Positions 17,381-26,450 of a stretch of DNA of 64,000 bases are shown in pieces. A program made the position numbers and the translations under genes. The stretch spans positions 62,001 through 126,000 of the forward strand of contig JAWLBX010000009.1 of assembly GCA_041687435.1 (NCBI GenBank). The letters are read 5' to 3'. This DNA is from JACKII01 sp041687435 (lineage in GTDB: Bacteria; Pseudomonadota; Alphaproteobacteria; Bin95). Every line of letters starts with the position of its first letter. The stretch's first letter is position 1. The notes under the pieces are model-generated. The model saw nothing but the letters and a program-made list of their open reading frames with translations. It searched no databases and was not told the DNA's origin.

Positions 17381-18670
17381 TTACCCGTATGTGTCGCGGA
17401 AACGATAGTAGGCGGCGACCGCGGTCAGGAACCAGGGATTGCCGCCATAGAAGGGCATGGTCGGGAAGGTCCGGTTGTCGAGCCAGGTCTCGCCGGCCGG
17501 GTCGCCCATGGCCTGCAACGCCATTTTGTGGCCCAGATAATTGCTGAGCGCGACGCCGGAGCCGAGATAGCCGCCGGCATAGTGAATGCCGTCGTGCTCG
17601 CCGATATGGGGCAGTTTGTCGAAGGTGAAGCCAAGACGCCCGCCCCAGGCATGGGTGATGTTGACGTCTTTCAATTCCGGCCAGACCTTGCCCATGAAAT
17701 CATAGAGCATGCGGGCGGAAACGCTCCAATGTGCCTCCCGCATGGCCGGCCGGCCGCCCATCAGGATGCGTTTGCCATCGGGCGAGGCGCGGTAGTAATG
17801 TACCGTGCGCTTCGTATCGATGATCATGTTATCCTTGGGCACCAAGCGTCTGACCAGCGCCGGGTCCAGTTCCTCCGTCGCGATAATGTTGGAGGTGACG
17901 GGGATGAAGCGGCGCTCCAGCCAGGGAATGGCGCCGCCGGTATAGCCGTTGGTGCCGACCACCAGCTTGTTTGCCTTCACCGCACCGCGCGGGGTGCGGA
18001 GCGTGAGCGTGGCACCCTCCCGCGTGACGCTTTGGACTGGGGTATGGCCTAGCACCAATGCGCCGGCCGCCTGCGCCCGCTCCAGCAGGCCCTGATGCAG
18101 GAGGCCGGGATGCACGACGCCATCACGGGCGTTGAAGCGGCCGCCCAGATAGAAATCGCTGCCGATATGCTCGTGCTGGTCGCGGCGGTCGATCATTTCG
18201 ACTTCCAGGCCCAGCCTATCCTGCATCAACTCTACCTCACGGCGAAGGCCGGCCTCCGCACTGGCGCGGTGGATGCCGGTGAACCGGCCGGAACGCTTGT
18301 AATGGCAACGGATCTGCTCGGTCTCGATCAGGTTTTCGAGGTGGGTGATGCTGGCAATGCCTTCCTTGAACAGCCGCACGGCGCCATCGCGTCCGAATTT
18401 GGCTTCGGCCTCCGAATACTTGATCTTGAAAGGCGTTGCGCCGACGCCGCCGCCGTTGCGGCTGGAGGCGCCATGACCCGGCTCCTCGGCTTCGAACACC
18501 GTCACCTGCCGGCCGGCGCGCGCCGCGGTCAGGGCCGCGGAAAGGCCGGTGAAGCCGGAGCCGATCACGGCGATGTCGGTTTCTTTCGGCAAGGCTGGCG
18601 GTTCGCCGGCAGGGCGCGGGGCTTCATCCCACCAGAACGGGGCATTCTTGACGGTTTTTGGGTCGAACAT
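17381..18670 (-). CDS. FAD-dependent oxidoreductase, DadA/PuuB-like
   Basis: A 429-residue glycine/D-amino-acid oxidase (DAO) family protein. The FAD-binding Rossmann motif is IAVIGSGFTGLSAALTAARAG, preceded by the WWDE segment typical of gamma-glutamylputrescine oxidase-like enzymes. A C-terminal GGYLGSGVALSNYLGHKMA segment closes the FAD site. Such enzymes oxidise secondary or primary amines, or D-amino acids, with electrons passed to oxygen or the quinone pool. The precise substrate cannot be told. The start at 18670 is chosen because the extension upstream has no conserved residues. It diverges from a PRISE-like reductase 109 bp away; a shared pathway is only a guess. Confidence 0.82.
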   Translation of the reverse strand: MFDPKTVKNAPFWWDEAPRPAGEPPALPKETDIAVIGSGFTGLSAALTAARAGRQVTVFEAEEPGHGASSRNGGGVGATPFKIKYSEAEAKFGRDGAVRLFKEGIASITHLENLIETEQIRCHYKRSGRFTGIHRASAEAGLRREVELMQDRLGLEVEMIDRRDQHEHIGSDFYLGGRFNARDGVVHPGLLHQGLLERAQAAGALVLGHTPVQSVTREGATLTLRTPRGAVKANKLVVGTNGYTGGAIPWLERRFIPVTSNIIATEELDPALVRRLVPKDNMIIDTKRTVHYYRASPDGKRILMGGRPAMREAHWSVSARMLYDFMGKVWPELKDVNITHAWGGRLGFTFDKLPHIGEHDGIHYAGGYLGSGVALSNYLGHKMALQAMGDPAGETWLDNRTFPTMPFYGGNPWFLTAVAAYYRFRDTYG

Positions 18671-18779
18671 GGTTCTGGCTCTCTCGGCTGCCGGCGGCAT
18701 TGCTCCAGGATAAGGCTTGCGTCACAGTGACATGCAACGCGCAAAGACGCAAAACCATAGCGACGGAGTTGAGGACGCG

Positions 18780-19862
18780 ATGGCGAAACGCCGGGTATTG
18801 GTGGCGGGTGCGACCGGGCTGGTCGGCCGGGCGGTGATCGAGCACCTGCTGGCGGAGGGGGAGGCCGATGTCATAGCGATTTCACGCCGCGATCCGCACC
18901 TGCCGGGCGCGCTGCACTTGGCCGTCGACCTGACCGACGCCGCGGCGTGCCGCGACCGCCTGGGCGGCCTTGCCGGCATCACCGACATCGTATTCGCCGC
19001 GCTCTATGAGAAGCCCGAACTGGTGGCGGGCTGGCGCGATCCGGAACAGATGGCGGTCAACCGCGCCATGCTGCTGAACCTGCTGGATGCCGTGGAGCCG
19101 CACGCGCCGGACCTGAAGCATGTGGCGCTGTTGCAGGGCACGAAAGCCTATGGCGTGCATGTCGAGCCGATCCGCGTGCCCGCGAAGGAACGATGGCCGC
19201 GTCACAATCACGAGAATTTCTATTGGCTGCAGGAGGATTTGATCCGCGAACGCCAGGGCCTGGGCCATGGCTGGACGTTTTCGATCTGGCGGCCTCAGGC
19301 ACTGTTCGGCAACGCGCTCGGCAGCCCGATGAACATTGTCGGCGCGCTAGGGGCGTGGGCCGCGATCCGGCGCGAACAGGGGCGGCCGCTGTGTTTTCCC
19401 GGCGGCGGCCCGCTGGTGACGGCGGCCACCGACACGCGGTTGCTCGCACAGGCGATTTGCTGGGGCTGTACGGCAGAGGCAGCCGCGAACCAGACCTACA
19501 ACGTTATCAATGGCGATGTTCTGGTCTGGCCGCACGTTTTCGGCGCCATTGCAGCGGTGTTCAACATGCCGTTGGCAGAACCGGAGGAAGAATTCCTGCA
19601 GCAGACCATGCCGGGAGAAGAGGCGAACTGGGCGCAGATGGTGGATAAGTACGATCTGCGCCGCCACACGCTGGCGGAATGGATCGGCTCCAGCTGGGAA
19701 TTCACCGACCGTTCACTGGCGACAGGAGTCAGCCAGCCGCCGCCGTCGGTTCTGAGCCCGGTCAAGCTGTACCAGGCTGGCTTCCATGGCTCTGTGGATA
19801 CGGAAGACAGCCTGGTCTGGTGGCTCCAGCGCCTGCAACGCGAGCGCTGGCTGCCCACCTAG
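18780..19862 (+). CDS. SDR-family NAD(P)-dependent reductase, PRISE-like
   Basis: The 360-residue protein starts at ATG 18780, preceded by GAGG with a short spacer. It has an N-terminal NAD(P) motif VAGATGLVGRAVIEHLL and the block NFYWLQEDLI, which replaces the usual SDR YxxxK by Tyr with a downstream acidic region. That arrangement is characteristic of PRISE enzymes (progesterone 5-beta-reductase/iridoid synthase-like), which reduce conjugated enones. Also visible are TKAYGVH and SIWRPQALFGNALGSPMN. Bacterial members have mostly unknown substrates. It is flanked by convergent ridA and a divergent oxidase gene. Confidence 0.8.
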   Translation: MAKRRVLVAGATGLVGRAVIEHLLAEGEADVIAISRRDPHLPGALHLAVDLTDAAACRDRLGGLAGITDIVFAALYEKPELVAGWRDPEQMAVNRAMLLNLLDAVEPHAPDLKHVALLQGTKAYGVHVEPIRVPAKERWPRHNHENFYWLQEDLIRERQGLGHGWTFSIWRPQALFGNALGSPMNIVGALGAWAAIRREQGRPLCFPGGGPLVTAATDTRLLAQAICWGCTAEAAANQTYNVINGDVLVWPHVFGAIAAVFNMPLAEPEEEFLQQTMPGEEANWAQMVDKYDLRRHTLAEWIGSSWEFTDRSLATGVSQPPPSVLSPVKLYQAGFHGSVDTEDSLVWWLQRLQRERWLPT

Positions 19863-19876
19863 AGACGTTACGCGGC

Positions 19877-20236
19877 CTACTTCGCCGCCGTCACCATGAT
19901 TTCCACCAGGATTTCCGGGCGGGCTAGGTCGGCCTTGACGCAGGCGCGGGCCGGCGGGTTTTCCGGGTCGACCCAGGCGTTCCAGATCTCGTTCATGGCG
20001 CCGAAATTGGCCATGTCGGTGATCCAGAGTTGTGCGGTCAGCAGCTTGGATTTGTCAGTGCCGGCTTTCGCCAGATACTCGTCGATCTTGTCGAGAATGT
20101 TCTGGGTTTGGCCTTTCACATCCAGCTTCATGTCGCTGGAAGTCAGGCCGCAAAGATAGACCATGTCGCCATTGACGACGCAGCGGCTCATACGCGGGCC
20201 GGGGCCGGTGGTAATGTCAAAGCGTTGAATTGCCAT
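19877..20236 (-). CDS. RidA/YjgF-family protein
   Basis: The 119-residue product starts MAIQRFDITTGPG, with AGGAG six bases upstream; an upstream extension (to 20293) overlaps pcaG and has no support. The RidA core is present: YLCGLTSSD, QTQNILDKIDEYLAKAG, and the C-terminal PPARACVKADLARPEILVEI with the conserved arginine that binds carboxylates. RidA members hydrolyse reactive enamine/imine intermediates released by PLP enzymes. It follows the PcaG-like gene by 46 bp, and a threonine aldolase-like PLP enzyme lies upstream in the same cluster, which would give it a sensible job. Confidence 0.86.
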   Translation of the reverse strand: MAIQRFDITTGPGPRMSRCVVNGDMVYLCGLTSSDMKLDVKGQTQNILDKIDEYLAKAGTDKSKLLTAQLWITDMANFGAMNEIWNAWVDPENPPARACVKADLARPEILVEIMVTAAK

Positions 20237-20282
20237 GAGAAAGCTCCTGTTCTGAGTGTGTATCGGGAGAAAGGTTGGGGAA

Positions 20283-20819
20283 TCAATCCGCAAAGAACGG
20301 CGTCTCTCCCTCGCCGCTCATTCGGATGTCGAGGCGGTAGGCGGCGTCGCCCTCCCTGACCGCGATCAGTTTGCCGCGCCGGGCTTCCGGCACCAGGGCC
20401 AGCACGGGGCAGGCGGTGTTGTCCTCGTCCGCGAAATAGACGCGGGTCACGATGCGGCGCATCAGGCCCGGCCCGAAAATGCCGAGCGCGGCATGCGGCG
20501 CCTGCCAGCGGTTGCCCTCGAACGGAACGGCACCGGGCTTGATGGTCTTGAATGCGAACGAGCCGTCCGGCTTGGTGATGCAGCGCCCGAAGCCGTGGAA
20601 GGCAGCGCTGGCGCTTGTCGCATATTGGCCGGTGGCATCGGCCTGCCACCATTCCATCAGAAAGTCACGTCGGGCCGTGCCCTCGCCATCATAGAGCCTG
20701 CCGGTGACGGTGATCGCAGGGCCGTGCTGGCCGCCCTGGGTCAGGTCGTGTTCGCCATCGCGTAACAGGGCGTAGTTGTAAAAGGGGCCGAGGGTCTGGG
20801 CAGCGGTCGGTCTGGTCAT
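20283..20819 (-). CDS. pcaG: Protocatechuate 3,4-dioxygenase alpha subunit-like
   Basis: A 178-residue intradiol dioxygenase of the PcaG type: opening TAAQTLGPFYNYAL, core MEWWQADATGQYA, and FGRCITKPDGSFAFKTIKPG. The alpha subunit forms the heterodimer with PcaH and lacks the full set of iron ligands, as expected. With PcaH it would cleave protocatechuate to 3-carboxy-cis,cis-muconate. It lies 16 bp downstream of the beta-subunit gene in one operon. No pcaB, pcaC or pcaD is in the window, so the pathway must continue elsewhere or the substrate differs. Confidence 0.85.
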   Translation of the reverse strand: MTRPTAAQTLGPFYNYALLRDGEHDLTQGGQHGPAITVTGRLYDGEGTARRDFLMEWWQADATGQYATSASAAFHGFGRCITKPDGSFAFKTIKPGAVPFEGNRWQAPHAALGIFGPGLMRRIVTRVYFADEDNTACPVLALVPEARRGKLIAVREGDAAYRLDIRMSGEGETPFFAD

Positions 20820-20835
20820 GGCTGGACGCTCCTTC

Positions 20836-21528
20836 TCAGCCGACCATTGGCGTTTCGGCGCGGCCGCGCAGCACGATATTGAAGCGATAGCCGAGCGCGT
20901 GTTCGTGCACGCCCAGGCTTTCGTCCGGCTGCGCGATCAGGCGGGTGCGGGCGGCGGCGTCCGGCACGGCCTGCAGGATGCCGTCCACCGCGTTCAGCGG
21001 GTCGCCGGGGAAGTACATCTGGGTGATCAGGCGGCTTGCGAACGCATCGCCATAGAGCGAGAAGTGGATATGCGGCGGCCGCCACCAGTTGTTGGAGTTC
21101 GGCACCGGATACGCGCCCGGCTTGATGGTGAGGAAGCGGTAGCGGCCCTCGCTATTCGTCAGCATGCGCCCGGCGCCGGTGAAGTTCGGGTCCTGCGGCG
21201 CGGGGCGCGAATCCACCTCATGCGGGTATTTGCCAGAAGCGTTTGCCTGCCAGATCTCGATCAGCGCGTTCGGCACCGGCCGCCCGTCCTCGTCCAGCAC
21301 CTGACCGGAGATGACGGAGAGCGGGCCCAGCACGGTGTTGCCATTGGTCAGGTCGATGCCGGTATCGCCCACATCGGCCGGCCCGAACACGGGGCCGCTG
21401 GTTTCCGTTGCGGTTCGCAGCAGGGCGATCAGGGGCTCCGCCGGCGCGGTGATGCCGGTGCGCATGTAGCGTTCGGTGCGCAGGTCCGGCTGGCTGGGCC
21501 CGTCGAACGGATCATAGATGCGGGTCAT
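20836..21528 (-). CDS. pcaH: Protocatechuate 3,4-dioxygenase beta subunit-like
   Basis: The 230-residue catalytic subunit begins MTRIYDPFDG, with AGGAG upstream; a longer ORF to 21558 lacks support. Candidate non-haem iron ligands are visible: one Tyr in NASGKYPHEVD, one in PGAYPVPN, and two His in RPPHIHFSLYG. It is a close match in form to PcaH-type intradiol dioxygenases, with GPLSVISGQVLDEDGRPVPN as the beta-sandwich opening. The gene is between a SnoaL-like gene and pcaG. The exact substrate is inferred; related enzymes attack hydroxyquinol or other catechols. Confidence 0.86.
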   Translation of the reverse strand: MTRIYDPFDGPSQPDLRTERYMRTGITAPAEPLIALLRTATETSGPVFGPADVGDTGIDLTNGNTVLGPLSVISGQVLDEDGRPVPNALIEIWQANASGKYPHEVDSRPAPQDPNFTGAGRMLTNSEGRYRFLTIKPGAYPVPNSNNWWRPPHIHFSLYGDAFASRLITQMYFPGDPLNAVDGILQAVPDAAARTRLIAQPDESLGVHEHALGYRFNIVLRGRAETPMVG

Positions 21529-21583
21529 GGCGCGGCTCCTCTGTATATCGACCGGCATTCTAAGGCGCCGCCCGCACGATAGG

Positions 21584-22084
21584 CTAGTCCGTCATGCGGT
21601 TCTTCGGGTCCAGATAGTGCAGCGCGTCCCCGGTCCAGCCGACGCCGGCGGGCACGGTGTAGTCGAATTCAATTGTCATTTCGGTGAACCGCCAGCCGTC
21701 GGCCGTGCGGCGGTATTTGTCGTCATAGCGCCCGGCGACCAGATAGGACGTGCCGAAGCGGCCATAGGTGGCTTGCAGATAGGAATGCCCGGTTGCCCGG
21801 TCACCGTCCACAAAGATGCGGTGGCTGTGAATGTACTGGCGGATGAAGAAGCGTTCGCGCTTGCCCATGCCGCAGAAACCGGTGTCGATTTCCTGGCGCC
21901 CGCGGTATTCCGCCAGATAGCCCAGCCTGACGAAAGCATCGTCCGTGAACAGGTCCACGATCTCATCGAAGCGGCTGTCGTTGATGCAGGCGTGGTAGCT
22001 GTCGCGCAAATGCCGGATTTCTTCCTTATCCTCCAGCAAACGGAGACGGGCTTCCAGCGCGGCAATGCGGTCTGCCTCGGTCAT
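21584..22084 (-). CDS. SnoaL/NTF2-like domain protein
   Basis: This 166-residue protein begins with a helical stretch (ALEARLRLLEDKEEIRHLRDSY) and continues as an NTF2-like cone: FDEIVDLFTDDAFVRLGYLAEY, then GHSYLQATYGRFG and DGWRFTEMTIEFDYTVP. The family includes small isomerases, ring-hydroxylating dioxygenase partners and binding proteins, so no reaction can be named. It lies 12 bp after the threonine aldolase-like gene and 55 bp before pcaH, so it probably serves the same pathway. Confidence 0.8.
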   Translation of the reverse strand: MTEADRIAALEARLRLLEDKEEIRHLRDSYHACINDSRFDEIVDLFTDDAFVRLGYLAEYRGRQEIDTGFCGMGKRERFFIRQYIHSHRIFVDGDRATGHSYLQATYGRFGTSYLVAGRYDDKYRRTADGWRFTEMTIEFDYTVPAGVGWTGDALHYLDPKNRMTD

Positions 22085-22096
22085 GGCTCCGACCTC

Positions 22097-23158
22097 TCAG
22101 TTCGGGCGCATTTCGGCAGCAACGGCGCGGATGGCGGCCAGCGCCTTGTCGATGCCGGCGGCGTCCACGTCCAGATGGGTGACGGCGCGCATCAGGCCGC
22201 GCGGGCCATAGCCGGCGCCGATGCGCACGCCATGGTCCAGCAGCCGCTTGTTCATCTCCCCATTCGAAATGCCGAGGCCGGCGCAGTCGAAAAACACCAT
22301 GTTGGTGGCGACTTCCGGGGGGTCCAATTCAATCCCCTCGATTTGGGCCAGCCCGCGGGCCAGGCGGCGGGCGTTCTCATGATCGTCGGCCAGCCGCTCG
22401 ACATGATGGTTGAAGGCATAGACACCGGCCGCCGCGATGATGCCGGCCTGCCGCATGGAGCCGCCGAACTGGTGTTTCCAGTGCCAGGCCTCGTGAATCG
22501 CGTCCTTGGAGCCGACCAGCACCGCACCGACCGGGCAGCCGAGGCCTTTCGACAGGTCGATCCAGGTCGTGTCGCACAGTTGGGCAAAATCGCTGGCCGG
22601 GCGTCCGCTGGCGATGGCGGCGTTCAGCAGGCGCGCGCCATCCATGTGCACGGCAAGCCCGCGCTCACGCGCAGCGTCGGCCACGCCTCTCATGGTTTCC
22701 CACGGCCAGACTGCACCGCCGCCGAAGTTGGAGGTTTGTTCCATCGAAACCACCTTGGCCACCACACGGTTGTGCTTGTAGGGGCGGATGGCGCCCTGCA
22801 CCTGTTCTGCCGTGAAGATGCCGCGCTCGCCCTTGACCGTGATCATCATCGCACCGGAAAGCGCGGCAGGGCCGCCAGCCTCCGCGTGGATCGGGTGGGC
22901 CAGTTCGTCCAGGATGACACCGTCGCCCTGGCGGCAGTAGAGCCTGTAGGCAATGGCGTTGCACATGGTGCCGGACGGAACATAGACCGCAGCCTCGTGG
23001 CCCGTAAGCTCGCAGGCCATCTCCAGCAGCCGGTTGACGGTCGGATCTTCGCCTGCCTGCTCGTCGCCGACCTCGGCATTGGCCATGGCCTGTCGCATGG
23101 CGGCGGTGGGGCGGGTTCCGGTATCGCTGATCAGGTCAACTTCAATGGCAGACGGCAT
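22097..23158 (-). CDS. PLP-dependent beta-eliminating lyase, L-threonine aldolase family
   Basis: A 353-residue fold-type I PLP enzyme. Typical residues are ISDTGTRPT at the start, EDPTVNRLLEMACELTGHEA, HAEAGG for ring stacking, LAVHMDGARLLNA, and the Schiff-base lysine in WIDLSKGLGCPVGAVL. Threonine aldolases split L-threonine or L-allo-threonine into glycine and acetaldehyde, but relatives handle phenylserine or 3-hydroxyaspartate. Being upstream of PcaGH and RidA, an aromatic beta-hydroxy amino acid is a reasonable but unproven substrate. It is divergent from a TRAP binding protein with a shared 152-bp intergenic region. Confidence 0.85.
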   Translation of the reverse strand: MPSAIEVDLISDTGTRPTAAMRQAMANAEVGDEQAGEDPTVNRLLEMACELTGHEAAVYVPSGTMCNAIAYRLYCRQGDGVILDELAHPIHAEAGGPAALSGAMMITVKGERGIFTAEQVQGAIRPYKHNRVVAKVVSMEQTSNFGGGAVWPWETMRGVADAARERGLAVHMDGARLLNAAIASGRPASDFAQLCDTTWIDLSKGLGCPVGAVLVGSKDAIHEAWHWKHQFGGSMRQAGIIAAAGVYAFNHHVERLADDHENARRLARGLAQIEGIELDPPEVATNMVFFDCAGLGISNGEMNKRLLDHGVRIGAGYGPRGLMRAVTHLDVDAAGIDKALAAIRAVAAEMRPN

Positions 23159-23310
23159 GTTCGCGCACTCTTAAGGGTTTGGAGACAATCACAGTTACGA
23201 CGAAACCGGTGCCGGCACAATTGCCTGTTGCGGTTCTGTCTTGCTAGGCTGGTGGGTGTTGCGTCAGGGCGCAATCGCCAATGTCAAAAAAAACTGAGAG
23301 GAAAACGCCA

Positions 23311-24351
23311 ATGTTACGCACCATCGCAATCGGCCTTGCCTTGACTATGACTGCGGGCACAGTCGCAGCCGCGGAAGTCGTCGACGGCCCGCGGGTTCAT
23401 TGGAACTATTCAGGCTGGGGCAAGCCGCGCGCCTCGTCGGCTGCCTATATGGAGCTGGCTGATTTTCTGGACAAGCGCACCGGCGGCAAGTTTACCATGC
23501 AAATCCATTGGGGCACGCTGTCGAAGCCGCGGGCCGTGCTGGATGCGCTGAAGCTGGGCGCTTTCGAGGCCGGCAGTTATTGCGCCAGCTATTATCCGGC
23601 CAAAGTGCCGGCGTCTGCCGGGATCGAACTGCCGTTCCTGCCGATCGTGACGCCGGACCAGCAGGCAAAGGTGGCCGACGCTTATGCCGAACTCGATGTG
23701 GTTCAGAACGACTTCAAGAAGTGGAACACCATCAACTACCACAACTCTATCCTGCCGCCCTACGAGGTGCTGGGAAAGGGCGAGCCGCCGCAGTCGCTGG
23801 ACGATTGGGCCGGGCTGCGTATCCGCTCGCCAGGGCCGAGCGGCATTGCGCTTAGCAAGCTGGGTGTAACGCCGACCAGCGTGCCCGCGCCGGATGTCTA
23901 CGTCTCTATGGACCGCGGCCTGATCGATGCGGCAGGATTCGCAATGTATTCGCATCTTTCCTACCGGACCTATGAATTGGGGGACTGGTACACGTACGGG
24001 CTGAAATACGTCATGCTGAATTGCGGCCTGGCTATCTCGATCCCCGCCTTCGAGGCGCTGCCGCCCGAGTACAAGCAGCTGTTCGAGGATTACAAGCCGT
24101 ACGGCTACAAGAAGCAGATCGAAGCCTTCCAAATCAGCGAGAATATCGAAGGGCCTGAAACGTTCGATGAAGCCGGCCTGACCCGCATCACCATTTCCGA
24201 CGAAGAACACGACGCGTTTGCCAAGCGGGCAGGCAAGCCGGTGTGGGACGAGTGGATTCAGAAGATTACCGAGGAAGGCTATGATGGCCAGATGCTGGTG
24301 GATTCGATCCTGGCGGCAGCCAAGAAGTATCGGGATTTCAAGTTCCAGTAA
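23311..24351 (+). CDS. TRAP transporter solute-binding protein, DctP family
   Basis: The 346-residue product from ATG 23311 (GAGAGGAAAA upstream; another in-frame ATG at 23281) has a signal peptide ending in AAA-E and the DctP fold. The conserved RIRSPGPSGIALSKLG region contains the arginine that binds substrate carboxylate. It would capture organic acids in the periplasm for a TRAP transporter. The small and large membrane subunits (DctQ, DctM) are absent on either side, so this is an orphan binding protein. The divergent placement opposite the threonine aldolase/PcaGH operon suggests coordinated uptake and catabolism of an acid, perhaps aromatic; not shown. Confidence 0.85.
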   Translation: MLRTIAIGLALTMTAGTVAAAEVVDGPRVHWNYSGWGKPRASSAAYMELADFLDKRTGGKFTMQIHWGTLSKPRAVLDALKLGAFEAGSYCASYYPAKVPASAGIELPFLPIVTPDQQAKVADAYAELDVVQNDFKKWNTINYHNSILPPYEVLGKGEPPQSLDDWAGLRIRSPGPSGIALSKLGVTPTSVPAPDVYVSMDRGLIDAAGFAMYSHLSYRTYELGDWYTYGLKYVMLNCGLAISIPAFEALPPEYKQLFEDYKPYGYKKQIEAFQISENIEGPETFDEAGLTRITISDEEHDAFAKRAGKPVWDEWIQKITEEGYDGQMLVDSILAAAKKYRDFKFQ

Positions 24352-24378
24352 CGGCCTAGCGTACGGCCAGGGGCCGAC

Positions 24379-24957
24379 CTAAACCATGTCCCGTTCTGCC
24401 ACCCGCGCCTCTACCATCTCGCACAGATAGTGGTAGAGGGCGAGGTGGCCTTCCTGGATGCGGGGCGTGTGGCGATGCGGCACCGCCAGCAGGGCGTGCG
24501 CCAGCGCAGCCAGCTTGCCGCCGCCCTCGCCGGTGAAGGCCACCACCTTCATCTGCTCCCGCCGCGCGGTCTCCGCCGCCTGCACCACGTTGGCAGAGTT
24601 GCCGCTGGTCGATAGCGCCAGCAGCACGCCACCGGCGCGGCCGTGCGCCTCCACCTGCCGGGCGAACACGCTGTCATAGTCATAGTCGTTGGCCCAGGCG
24701 GTCAGCACCGCAGGGTTGGCGGCCAGTGCAATAACATTCAGGCCGCGGCGTTCCTTCAGGAACCGGCCGACCAGTTCGCCGGCGATGTGCTGGGCATCGG
24801 CAGCCGAGCCGCCATTGCCGCAAACCAGCACCGGCAGCCGGGCGGAAAGGGCCGCGGCGGTCCAGTCGACCGCGTCGGTCATGGCCTTGTCCAGGCCGGC
24901 AGCGGCGGTTGCCTGCAAGGTGGCAGCGCTATCGTTCAGATAGTGGGAAAGGTTCAT
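24379..24957 (-). CDS. gmhA: Sedoheptulose 7-phosphate isomerase
   Basis: A 192-residue SIS-domain enzyme that converts sedoheptulose 7-phosphate to D-glycero-D-manno-heptose 7-phosphate, the first step to the LPS inner-core heptose. Typical GmhA segments are VLVCGNGGSAADAQHIAGEL, ALSTSGNSANVVQAAE and IQEGHLALYHYLCEMVE. It follows hldE by 18 bp in an operon hldD-hldE-gmhA. The phosphatase GmhB, needed to finish ADP-heptose, is not in the window. Confidence 0.92.
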   Translation of the reverse strand: MNLSHYLNDSAATLQATAAAGLDKAMTDAVDWTAAALSARLPVLVCGNGGSAADAQHIAGELVGRFLKERRGLNVIALAANPAVLTAWANDYDYDSVFARQVEAHGRAGGVLLALSTSGNSANVVQAAETARREQMKVVAFTGEGGGKLAALAHALLAVPHRHTPRIQEGHLALYHYLCEMVEARVAERDMV

Positions 24958-24975
24958 GGGTTCAGGCGTCCCGAC

Positions 24976-26436
24976 TCAGGCGTTTCCATTCAAGCGGCCA
25001 ATGATACTTGAGGTGCTTTGGCCCTCCACCAGTGGCGCCAGCAGCACCTGGCCACCGCGGGCCTTGACCACGTCGGCGCCGACTACAGTTTCCACCACGT
25101 AATCCGCACCCTTGATCAGCACATCCGGTTGCAGCGCTTCGATCAATGCCAGCGGCGTATCCTCGGCAAAGGCGGTGACGAGGTCGACGGGTTTGAGTGC
25201 GGCCATGACCGTGGCGCGGGCCTCGATGTCGCTGACCGGGCGTTTCGGCCCTTTCAGGCGGGTGACGGAGCCGTCGTCGTTCAGGCCGACCACCAGCCGG
25301 TCGCAATGGCTGCGGGCATAGGTGAGCAGGGCCACGTGGCCAGGGTGGATCAGGTCGAAACAGCCATTGGCAAACCCCACCTTCAGCCCGGCCCGCTGCC
25401 AGGCCGCGACACGGCGGATGGCTTCCTCCCGGTCGGTCACCAGGGATTCCGCCTGCGGCGGGCGCCGGCGGGCCGCATAAAGCTCATCCGGTGTGACCTG
25501 TGCAGTGCCGCGCTTGCCGACGACGACGCCGGCGGCTGCGTTGGCGAGGTTCGCGGCTTCGTTCCAATCCAACCCCGCGGCGAGGCCCAGGGCGAGAGCG
25601 GCCACCACGGTGTCGCCGGCCCCGGAAACGTCAAAAACTTCCTGCGCTTCGGTCGGGATATGGACCGGCGGCGCGCCGTGGCGGATGACAGACAGGCCAT
25701 CCTCGCTTCGCGTGGCCAGCACCGCCTCCAGCTGACAGGTTTCAATCAGCCAGGCGCCGGCGGCCTCGACCGCGGCATCGTCGTCGATGGTGATGTTGGT
25801 GGCTTCGCTCAGTTCCCGGCGGTTCGGCGTGATGGCGCTGGCGCCGCGGTAGGTGGTGAAATCGCGGCCTTTGGGGTCGACGATAACGGGTTTGCCGGCA
25901 TTGCGCGTGGCGGCAATCACCGCCGGCGCCATGGGCGGCATGGCCGTGCCCTTGCCATAGTCGGACAGCACGACCACGTCCGCGGCCTCCAGCCGGGCGG
26001 CGAATGCGTCGAGCAACGCGGTCTGCTCGTCCAGCGATACGGGCTCCGCCCATTCCCAATCGTGCCGCAGCACCTGCTGGCCCTGGGCGAGAAACCGGGT
26101 TTTGACACTGGTCGGACGCTCGGCGGAAGCGACGAGCCCATCGGCGGAGATATTCCATTCCGCCAGGATCCCGCGCACGGCCGCGCCATCCGCGTCGCTG
26201 CCAACCAGCCCAACCAGATCTACCTGGCCGCCGAGCGCGGCGATATTGGCGGCAACATTGCCCGCGCCGCCCAGCATCTGCCGCGTGTTGCCATGGCGCA
26301 ACACCGGCACCGGCGCTTCCGGCGATATTCGTTCGATTTCGCCGAACACGTAACGGTCCAGTATCACGTCACCGATGACGAGAACGCGGGCCTTGCGGAA
26401 ATCGGAAAGGCGGTCGAGAAAATCCACGGGCTGCAA
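24976..26436 (-). CDS. hldE: Bifunctional heptose 7-phosphate kinase / heptose 1-phosphate adenylyltransferase
   Basis: The protein has an N-terminal ribokinase-like kinase (VLVIGDVILDRYVFGE, GAGNVAANIAALGG, VSGAGDTVVAALALG) and a C-terminal nucleotidyltransferase (FANGCFDLIHPGHVALL). No ATG lies near the family start. I favour TTG at 26436, with AGGAG just before it; GTG at 26427 is an alternative. Longer frames reach back through hldD and are spurious. The enzyme phosphorylates heptose 7-phosphate at O-1 and later adds AMP to heptose 1-phosphate. It lies 14 bp after hldD. Confidence 0.92.
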   Translation of the reverse strand: MQPVDFLDRLSDFRKARVLVIGDVILDRYVFGEIERISPEAPVPVLRHGNTRQMLGGAGNVAANIAALGGQVDLVGLVGSDADGAAVRGILAEWNISADGLVASAERPTSVKTRFLAQGQQVLRHDWEWAEPVSLDEQTALLDAFAARLEAADVVVLSDYGKGTAMPPMAPAVIAATRNAGKPVIVDPKGRDFTTYRGASAITPNRRELSEATNITIDDDAAVEAAGAWLIETCQLEAVLATRSEDGLSVIRHGAPPVHIPTEAQEVFDVSGAGDTVVAALALGLAAGLDWNEAANLANAAAGVVVGKRGTAQVTPDELYAARRRPPQAESLVTDREEAIRRVAAWQRAGLKVGFANGCFDLIHPGHVALLTYARSHCDRLVVGLNDDGSVTRLKGPKRPVSDIEARATVMAALKPVDLVTAFAEDTPLALIEALQPDVLIKGADYVVETVVGADVVKARGGQVLLAPLVEGQSTSSIIGRLNGNA

Positions 26437-26450
26437 CAGGCTCCTGAGGG

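Noticed and set aside
21518..23344. Plus-strand ORF of 608 codons
   Set aside because: Antisense of the SnoaL-like and threonine aldolase genes; the composition is that of a shadow frame.
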